Origin: Rhyacichthys aspro
Taxonomy: Eukaryota; Chordata; Actinopteri; Gobiiformes; Rhyacichthyidae
Direction of reading: 5' to 3'
DNA length: 64,000 bases
Assembly: GCA_036850595.1 (NCBI GenBank)
Contig: CM072158.1
Span: forward strand, 9,935,422 to 9,999,421
Both the position numbers and the translations under genes were made by a program. Each line of letters starts with the position of its first letter. Positions within the stretch are counted from its first letter, which is position 1. Below are positions 51,977 to 61,800 of the stretch, piece by piece. The notes under the pieces are model-generated. The model searched no databases. It had not been told where the DNA came from and worked only from the letters and a program-made list of their open reading frames with translations.

Positions 51977-54900
51977 TCAGTCTATCAGAGTTCGTGAGAG
52001 CCACACTCCCGCTGCCAGTTCCCTGGTTTTCTCAGACAGTTTCCATTCTGCCTGATAACGTAAATCATGCTTCTCCTCGCCTCTGTCCATCAGCTCAATT
52101 CTCAGAAACATTTCTTTTTCCAGTATCATTGAGGCCAAGAGTAAGTCAGAAGCTTGTCTATCTCTTGGCAGCCTCGGGGAAGAGCGGGACATCCCCCAAC
52201 GAGAAGGTGGACCTCTTTTAACCACTCTGCTTTTTGATTCCTCCTCCTCGTTTTTCACCAATGTCACGTTATTGTCCTCAGATGATGTGGATGAACTAGA
52301 AGAGCTCTCATTGGCTGAATCCGAGCTGACAGATGACAAGGAGTCCTCTGATTGGTCGCAATCCAATTGGTAGGCCAGTTTCCTGTTATTTCTGTCCAGT
52401 CTGTTGAGCGACAAACAGGGAGGCCATCTGATGGACAGACATCTTGTCACTGCCAGCCATAATTCCTGAGGCCTGAACAAACTTGATCTTGAAGTTTCCT
52501 GTGTCTTCAAATTTGTGCATTCAGCTGCAACCTCTGACTCCACCAGCTCTGGGATAGTAGCTCCGCTTGAATTCTCTGGTAACGGTTCACTTTGGACGCC
52601 ATTCTTTAGGTGCAGTTGTTGGTCCTCTTCAAAGCTGAAAGAACTGTTGAACGCCTGACTCCTCTTCATCCTACTTTCTGACACCACATCAGAGTCAGAG
52701 GACGAATCTTCAGTTGATGAACATCCATGACTTGGGTTATCCTCCGAATCCTCATCGTCTGATTCTGACCGCTGCTTTTCTTCTGAGTCACTAGAGCTGC
52801 TCGCCCTGTGGCCTTTCTTCATACTTCCAATGCCAACTTCCCACATACATTTAAAGCACTATGGGAATATAAACCAGTCTAATCTCAACCAAATCAGCCG
52901 CAGCCGCTCTGCGAACATAGCTCTTTCAGACATAATCTGTGCTTCAAGTGGCACAGCGGGCAACGGAGACGGGCAGTGATGACGCTGTGATGTCATGTGC
53001 CCACATGCACACATAAACAAACCCCTGCGTTCACGCTCCAGTCGAGTCAGTGGTGACTTGCCTTAAAGGGAAGTGATGTCACATCGCATGATGTCATACC
53101 TAGCCACGAAAGGGAAAAGATGCCCTACCCCCAAATTTGACCTAGCTGTGCATTAGAGGGACCTTAATCGGCAAAAACATCTCTTTTTTTGAGGCCACTG
53201 TTTTATTGTTATCCATGTTATAGAATCTGCAGGGTTTTTCATTTTATATCACCAAATTTATGCAGCCATTTGTTTTATTAAATTTACTATTTTTGTTATT
53301 TTCCATGTAGGCTTCTAACAGCAAAGTATTATATGCATCTGTACATTCAGTCGATTTTCATGCATTGTTGTAAAAATGTTTGAATATGATATTCTGTCCC
53401 AGATACAAATACACATTTATGTTTGTTAATGTATTAACTCTACCTGCAGGTGCTGTACATGTTGACCATGCGATTCGTGTGGGACTGTTTGAGCTTGTCT
53501 GCCTTGTGCTCCATTGGTACCTTCAGTCCCACGTAGACAGTGGATGTTAGGTCACTCAACAGCCTCCCACTTTGGCCATTTATGGTTATGGCAGCTGCAC
53601 AGAAGGACATGTCTTTTGGTTTGTTCTTACATCATCCCGGGGCAAAAGGACACCAGCTGCCTGCTGCACACTCCAGACTGCACAACCCTATCACACACAT
53701 AAAGACAGATACACGTGCATTACAGTGGATAAAATGTGGATATTAGTGTATACACCACACAGAGGGTGAAACAAAAAATAAATACATACCTCTTAAATCT
53801 AATCTACGAGAACAAATCAATAACATAATCATTCAAACTCCTGCATAAAAACAGACATTAAATAACATCCAAGTATGCATTTTGCAACATGCTTAGGGAT
53901 AAATAGAGCATAGTCCATGACCAGAAACCACATATTATAATCGATTTGTTTTCAAACAAACAAGTAATAGGGTAGGAGTCTTTATCTTATTTGTTGTGGA
54001 TAGGTTTAGAAAGCCTCTAGATGGACGCAGGGCAGAAGAGTAGAGAGGAGCTAAGAACTGTTCTTACCTGCAAGTACCTCTTTGGACAGTGTTCGTAGGT
54101 AGGTTTATCTACTTTCCTCTAAAAACAGCACTGTCAGGTATGTGTAGAGTATATTAGTACTACTTCACACTGTCTTTAATCTCTTTGACATGGAAATACA
54201 CAAATAACACTGCCACTGTTACTGCTTCTTTCTGATGATGATAATCTACAGCAGTACATTGCTTGTTTTTTGTCAAGTCCTTCAAGTCATTCCAAGCACC
54301 ACTCACTAAAGGTAATATATGAACTGAACTTCATAAAAACACACTTATAACCACCTTGTTAGACTGAGTGCTTTATGGTACAGAGAATACAGTTTTTAAT
54401 TTCTGTTCAATTTCTTTTCATGTCCTGAAAAGTTAACATGCTGATGTTTATTGGCACCGTGATTAGGGTCTAATTCTGAGTCATGTTATCTGATTGACTG
54501 ATGCAGTTAATATGAGGACAAAACTTGTTGAGGCACACTGCCACAACTCTTAAATGTCCACCGGCAGACAAATACTCAGCCTGGCTGTACGCTGTGCCTC
54601 TCTCATCTCTTATGTGCCTGCAAAAGGCCAAGTCAATCCAGTCTTCCACTGTAGTACAACAAATGAATAATGTATTAGGGCTTTTCTATAGTGGAAGAGG
54701 AGCTGCTAACACACTAGTCAAGCTCTGTTTACTAAGAACAGGCAGATCAGTTTTATCTTTCAGTGGGATTGTCCAGTTCTTGTAAAAAGGGGGTTCTATA
54801 CAGAGGCCTACTGATGGTAACTTTTGGAAATAACCTATCCCCTACAGTAGACCTTTGGAGAAGCAGAAAAGAAGGATAAAGAACTAATGACACAGGCTTT

Positions 54901-55442
54901 TGGCTTATGTCAACTAACAAAACTAGATAGAACATGCATTTTTAAATCACACAGTGTTTTATAGCCTACCGTTCCTCATTTAAGCAGCCCAAACCCTTAG
55001 GAGTTTGGAGTTTGGGTCTCTCAAAGTGTTTCAAATCAGATTTTCACTGACCCCATCTACTACAAGAGAAAATACTGAACTATTGTCATGCCATTCTACT
55101 TTGAAACTTAACATGGCTTCACAAAGTGCTCAGTTAACAGCTATAATCAGGGAAAGTATGGTTTGATTGTTCCTTTCCTGACAGGTATTAGGAAAGTTTA
55201 CAGCCAAAAACAAGACGCTAAACAAACATGAAAAAATAGTACAAATTGAAATGCAACGATCCTTAAATGAAAACTGAATAAAAGATACTAACAGCGTAGA
55301 AGCAAAGACGGAAGGGTTTTCTATTAAAGTTATTTTTGGAGCGCATTCACATATATTATTCACACAGCCGAGCCAGGGAACTGTACACAGGCCATTAACT
55401 CACCGAAGATGTGCAGAACCTCGATAAAAATGTCTTATTCAT
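51977..55442 (-). CDS. Unrecognised Ser/Asp/Glu-rich protein, two-exon gene divergent from mylip
   Basis: Exon 2 (52858-51977) is one long open frame. It begins after a good acceptor (ttatattcccatag at 52859) and ends in TGA. Exon 1 (55442-55404) encodes MNKTFLSRFCTSS and ends in CG/gtgagt at codon phase 0, joining in frame to CFKCMWEVGIGSMKKGH; the product is about 306 aa. An alternative start is the Met at 52846 (289 aa), if transcription begins inside the intron. The protein has an acidic serine run near the N-terminus (SSSDSEEKQRSESDDEDSED), a second run (SDSANESSSSSSTSSEDN) and a basic patch (RVVKRGPPSRWG). The C-terminal 55 residues are hydrophobic/charged and helix-like (SDLLLASMILEKEMFLRIEL, DLRYQAEWKLSEKTRELA) and look like a folded conserved module. 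I do not recognise the family. There is no signal peptide or membrane segment. Its role is unknown; the acidic, Ser-rich make-up suggests a nuclear or regulatory protein, which is a guess. Confidence 0.6.
52859..55403 (-). other. Intron of the unrecognised minus-strand gene
   Basis: A 2.5 kb AT-rich intron whose part nearest exon 2 (52880-53100) is GC-richer and carries a cluster of CRE-like sites, so it may include an alternative promoter. No other gene seen. Confidence 0.5.
52977..53096 (-). promoter_or_regulatory. Cluster of CRE/ATF-like sites
   Basis: TGATGACG (52977-52984) and three copies of TGATGTCA (52988-52995, 53074-53081, 53089-53096) occur within 120 bp just upstream of the long exon at 52858. 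TGATGTCA is a variant of the CREB/ATF site TGACGTCA. Binding is inferred. Confidence 0.4.
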
Positions 55443-55823
55443 CAGGAGCAGGTGAGTTCAAAGGCATTTTAGGACATTTGCGCAGTGGAGCCGGATGATG
55501 GCGCACTGGTCTCCTCCACAGACTCAGGCACGGGAGCTAAACAAGCGTCAGAAGCGTGAATGTAACGTGACTTGTGATTGGTTTAGTACTTACTGGGGTT
55601 TTGTGAACGCGGCTGTGATTGGACAGTTGAAAGTAGGCGGGGCCGTCGGTGGGATTTCATTGATATAGCCTACAGCTGGTGGCTACAGTCTCGGCACACG
55701 GAGTGAAAGGGCTAAGAAAGTGACGGAGGTTTCATGTAGGGGGCATTTAAGAGGGATAGAGGAGAGGTTTGTTCGGTTGTTTTTTTTTGCAGAGTGGCAC
55801 ACCAAAGAAATAGACAGGCCAAA
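55443..55823. promoter_or_regulatory. Bidirectional promoter between mylip and the unrecognised gene
   Basis: About 380 bp separates the two divergent start codons. It contains two ATTGG (inverted CCAAT) boxes at 55577-55581 and 55618-55622, 41 bp apart, and a GC box GGCGGGGCC at 55636-55644. No TATA box stands out. This is typical of NF-Y/Sp1-driven bidirectional promoters. The mylip start site probably lies between 55680 and 55800. Confidence 0.6.
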
Positions 55824-58800
55824 ATGCTCTGCCACGTTACTCGTCCGGATTCAGTGGTGATGGAAGTGGAAGTTGATGCGAAGGCGAACGGGGAAGACTG
55901 TCTGAATAAGGTAAGCTGTGGAGGTAATATCTGTTATGTTTTAGTATTGCAGCCTGTAGCTACACAACAGAGTAAAATCTTGTAAAAAATGAATTGCAGT
56001 GCAGCATTTTCTCGGTTCAATGCACGATAGCACTAATCTCTCTCAAAACTTTATGTCTCGAGTCCTGACTTATTTCTGGACCCGTTAATTAAGAGCTATA
56101 AATGTGTCCCTGCAGTAAATTGAAGGCTTTCCAATATTTCTCTGTTGTCATGGGAGCTCCACTTAATGTCGCGTTTAAAAGAAACCTGTAAAGCCGCGTT
56201 AAGTGTTGTACCCTTTGACGAGGAAACGAAACATCTCTTTGTTACTCTTGCTGAAGCTTTTATTTACTGAAACCGTTTCTTGTCGCGTCCAAATGTCACC
56301 GAAAGTGCTTTTTCTTCCGACACACTTTGGATACACGGGGGAGTGGGTGACACCATTCTCCTTTACCTGCATGGCTTAGTCACAGGTTACTACAGTGCAT
56401 CCTCCTTCTTAAGTAGCGCACTTCGTGTCAAACGTCTCTTGATTAGGGTAGAAACGTGCACACGAGCTCATGATCAGTTGCCAAGAGTTGTTTTTGTCCC
56501 TGCTGTTCAACTGTAAATCTACTTCGTATGCATGGCACATTCCCAAACTCGCCTTGGGTAGCCTATGAATGAGTTTTATTCCAGCCGCTGGGGTTCCCGC
56601 ACACGTTCAGCACCACTTACGTAATAAGCCCATAGTCAGTGGTGTCGAGGGGGCGTGGGAGAGATGAACCCCTTTACCCCCAGAGAGGCGCAAAGTCTAC
56701 TTCCAATTGGAGATTACTGAGGGGGCTCTATCAGTATTTGAGGCACTTGAATCTAAAAGGACAAAGTGCTTTGACTGTTCTGACCCCTGCTAGAAATGAT
56801 CTTGTGCATACAGCCCCAGAGGTCAATGCCACTGGTTTGCATTGAATGTCGATGTAACCTTAATTCGGTGCATATTAGATGATGTGCTGTAACAGACCAT
56901 TTGCTTTGATCTCTTCCCAGGTTTGTAGAAAGTTGGGCATAATTGAAGTGGACTACTTTGGGCTGCAGTTCACAGGCAGCAAAGGCGAGAACCTGTGGCT
57001 AAATCTGAGAAATCGTATCTGCCAGCAAATGGATAATGTGACGCCGTGTCGACTCAGGCTGCGGGTCAAGTTCTTTGTAGAGCCCCATCTCATCCTGCAG
57101 GAACAAACGAGGTAGGTTTACCCTCTCACGTGCAGTTAAAGGCAGACGCAATCAGCTTCTATATCTCATTTTACCACAGCTGGAACTGCCCGTTGCCAGC
57201 CTTTTGAAAACATAGACGTCAAAAGCACATATTTGTGGCATGTGGAACTATGCAAAAAGCACGTGCTGGAAAACAACAAAGCCATAGTTGGTGAGTTGCT
57301 AGAGCATAATCTCATCACTTTGTTTCCAGCTGAGCACAATGCCCTATAGTAACCTCTTGCTGGTCCTTCCGGGGTTACTATAGGTTATTTTAGAGAGAAC
57401 CACCAGGCAGGAAATGTGATCCAGCAGCTTTGAGGCTATGAGCTGCTTTGTGCCTGCCCCTGGGGACCTTCGCTGTGACAGCCAGGACCTCTGTCACTGC
57501 CTCCATTCAGCTCAGAATAACTTTTGTTGAGCTTTTTGTTTCAATTGTGTGTCATTTTCTGTCAGAACAAAAGCCACCACTCTAGTTTTCGCACATTCAG
57601 GCCCATGTAGGGTACTTTCCCCACAGTTGTTTTCACACACATTTTCATTTTGAGTTACCATTACATTTTTTTCATTTGTCTTATCTCATCTCTCGGTCAG
57701 ATTGGAGGAACTGTTGCAAGTTTTGACATTTTCAGAAAGGTAAATCAGTTTTCCCATATTAGTTTAGTTGGTTATAAATAGCAGTTGTGAACCCTGCACT
57801 TGGACCGTGCCAAAAGTATGTTTATTAAAGCCACTGTGTAGCGTGATATTAGATTCACATCAGGTGGTTTCACAAATGTTGTCTACCACCGAGCTGAGTC
57901 CGTAAAAGTAGGGTGCTTTTTAGGGACCACAGCAGGCCATTGGACGTAGTAATTACAGCAAGATGAACTGGTTTTGGCCAAAAATGGTCTGGCACCCACG
58001 GCTGCCCTTCAGCTGTTTCACACGTTCCTTTCTTTGTGTCTCCTTGAGAGTAGGCAGTTTGTTTTGTCAAGCCATACTTTAATTAACTGTTTCTGCTTAC
58101 ACTTCCTCCTTCCACTCCCCTAACTCTGGCCCATATTTTGCAACCAGTGATGAAGAAAGTGAAAGGCAGTGGGGGTGTGAGTGTGGAGGACACTTTGCTG
58201 CCTGTGCTCTGACCTCCCTAAGATTAGCAGGGGTTATCAACAGATGGCTGGCGGCAGGCCTGCGCAGGGCGGGGGTCAGAGGGGTTGTTAAAAAGGTGAG
58301 ATAAAGATGCGAGACGGGAAGCAAGAGTATGCTGGGTGGCTGTTAATAAATACTCACACATGGCTCTCAACACAACACTGTCAAAGTGTTTAATTTTGGT
58401 GCCATCCATCTGCTTTGATGTGATCATTTGAGTGGTGGGTGATTAATAAAAAACGATTTTAGAGATGAGGGCAAAGACGCTCGGTCATGTTGCAGTTTTG
58501 CCTTTGATAAGCTGGAGATTTCTGACTTGTCTTCTGGGAAACGACAGCAGGAATGTAAGCACGGTGATGACCGAGCAAGACGAGGGTCTAGGTTCACTCA
58601 CTGCTTGTTGTTACCTTTGACCTACTTTAGGGGACCACCGCCTCAAGTCAGTTTGTTCTGACTGTGCATGCTCCACACACACAGTCCCACCTCAAGACAA
58701 AGCTAGAAACTGCTCTTAATAATTTGACTTTTGAATTGAAAAAGCTGTTGTTTTGTTGAAGCTTTCTTATTGTCTTCTGAAACAGATTTGCAGTTTTACT

Positions 58801-61800
58801 TTTCATCTTGTTTTATGCCTCTTTGTACAAGTTTTCAGTGTGGCCCACAACTTCATACTGTACTATCACTGTCCCTACACTCGTACTCAGTTGGCCTCTT
58901 AAAAAAAAGACAGTGTTCCCAGCGCTCTGGATTCACATGCATCACGTTCTCATCATATCTAACCCATATGTTTGACTTGGCATGCAAATGTAGCAAGTTG
59001 GAACAAATCTTCCCAGCAGAATGTAGAACACACTGAACAGAGGGTGGGCCTTTATTCTCTCTGAACGCCCCTTCCTATATATGTATTACATAACCACCGC
59101 TGGACCGAGCGTGCTCAGAGCTGCTTATATAAGCCACAGTGTACACCACTGCCACGTAAACCCAGGCAGGTCACTCGTTTCTTCACACATGTGTGCAGCA
59201 GATTATTTAGTACACTGTGTGTGAGTTAAGGGAACAATATACTTTTGCAGTCCAACAATTACTTTTACTGCTATTCTGCAAAACGAATCACACATTTTAA
59301 TTAAAACATTCGATTGGCATTCATTTGCACGTCCTCATTTGTTCTTTCCAATTTTTGTAGAAAAACACTGGTGTAGTGTCGACCAAAGGGCCCCAGCAGC
59401 CTGCTATCTGCATCATTAGGCACATTTGCTCTGGGTTTAAATATGTGAATGTTTCCCTTCATTAGCCCCAGTATTTAACATTCTGATCAGGCAAATGTTG
59501 TGTACCCTCGGAGGGCACGACTATCAACAAGGCTTTATCAGATGTCCTGCTCATTAACCCTTTGAGGCTAAGCCCACCTTTAATTTAAAGTCAAAACACA
59601 AACCAAATGGCCTACAACCCTTGAGGTGACCTTTTTAATTCTTTTAATCCTTTTTCAAATCACTAACAATACTAACGATAATTGTTGGGGACAGAATCTT
59701 GATTATCTCATCAAACGAATGAATCATGACTGCAGGAGTTTTAAACTCACAAAAATAGGTGAGTTTGACAGAGACCAGAGAAACCAATGAAATACTGCAA
59801 GCACTTAATTCTTCTACGCTTGAAGCCACAGAGCTTAATTACTCCTCTGACAGTTTCTTCTGTCTTATGTAATTACAGACAATCCAAACTCTTGCTGGTT
59901 TCAAGTGCTTTAGACAAATCTGCCTGTGTCCACCTGCAACCAAACGGTGACCTGTCCTTCACCAAATGTTAAGCAGGATGATTGCCAAAACTAACATGAC
60001 ATAAAGAAGATGAATGCACTACAGATTAAGTTAAAAATGGGTCAAACCCTTTTAAAACACACCATAGCCATGATTTAATTCAAGATAGGATTCTGTATTA
60101 ACTAGCCATGACTTTTTTAATGATAAAACTAACTTGTTATTGGTTTTACACTGATTATCCTTTTTCCTAAATGGCCTGCTCTCATTAATGTAACTGTGTT
60201 CAAATTGGCTGGCCTCACAGCACATCAAGCCAAAGTCCTCCCAAAACTACACATGGGTCTTCAAGCATAAAATTCCACCCCTGTATGTCAACATTGACAG
60301 TGATGAGTAATTTGCTATAGCTGTAATTTTCCTCATCTTTGCTCTGTCTGTTCAGCATTCATTTGAATTTTTTATCCTACAATGTCAGAATAGTTGTTTT
60401 TGTTTGGCATCTGAAAAAGAATAATACCAAGCTTTAATTACAGTTTTACCATTCTGTACAGAGCACCAGACCACAACCCAAGACACTTTGCATACAACAG
60501 CTCCTTTGTTTCATATTCTAAGTCTTTCAGTTCAGCTTGGTGCACAAAACTATTCTGTAATCTCCAAAGTATTTTAGCACTCTATTGCAACTTTCCATGA
60601 AATAACGTGAATAAAAGTTATGCCGTCATATTTAATAATAAGTCTATACTCTCGGGACAAGACTGCGGAGGTTACTATCGTTCATTGACTGAGAGTAACC
60701 TCACACCACACAGCTTCTGGCAGAGTTATTTGACTAGCTTTACAAACCACATTGTTCAGAGTGCAAACCAAACTCTTGCTGATTGGCCGAGTGAGCAACA
60801 GTCTCTAGGCTGAGGCATTGAATTTCAGTTTGCGGGAACTTTTTGTTCCTTTTGGTGACAGTTTGCCAGTTCAGGAAATATATGTTGGGTTAGTGCTTGA
60901 AAATCCCACAATGGTTTTATAGGTGGGTGGAAACAGACTGCAGAGAGTTTAGTTGACTTGGTAATGAGTCTCTTGTGCTTTTGTTACAAAGCATGAAAGT
61001 GAGACAATTGAAGGAATATATTGATCCTAGGTTGTGTTTTTAATTTTAAAAGTTTAAGAGAAGTTATGTTTCATCTTGAACCACTCAACTCTGCGGGCAG
61101 TGACCTATTTTTAGACTCAAAGGTCCAGACCAGCTGTAATTGAATTATTTCAGCCAGGCTTACATTCCTGGAACTCAAAAGATGACCGCCATCTCTTTCT
61201 TCTCTGTTTTGTATTGCCACTGAATGCTGTCCTCAGCTAGCATTTGCAGCATCTGTTGTGACTGTTGTGTGAGCCTCTTAAGACTCTATTGGTCTTTACC
61301 TCCGTGAAGATGTAAACAGTGTAAAGTAGGTCACTTTAGTCGTGGTCGATACTCCTGGATTGCAACGTGTGACTGGCATGTGGGTTTGAAGAGCACTTGC
61401 GTTTGGGAATACTTGTAAATTTAACACACTATACAGAAGCCAGTTTAGAGGGAGTTATTCATGATCAGCAATTCAACATTTTTTCTCCTTAGTTACTGGC
61501 AGCTTGAAAACTAATGGCTGAATATTGCTTGATTGCTTGTCTTGTGCATTTCTATGAGATGAAAGAATAGACCCTGACAGGTGAGGAGTGAGCAGCTGTC
61601 CCTGAAGCACCCCCTTAATGCAGCAGCGCGACCAGTAAGGCCTTATAGCATAAGTTTTTCACAGGGGTCTTAGTTTGAACAAACAGTTGCTCTTGTGAGA
61701 AGCAGCTGCATTAGTCATGTTGTTGTCATCACATATCTTATGCATCTCAGACAGGAAAGTCCTACCAATGAACTCTAGTAACCTCAGTGTCAGCATCAAC

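Noticed and set aside
61327..61342. AGGTCACTTTAGTCGT in mylip intron 2, DR4-like
   Set aside because: The first half is good but AGTCGT is a weak second half, so it was left out of the nine-site count.
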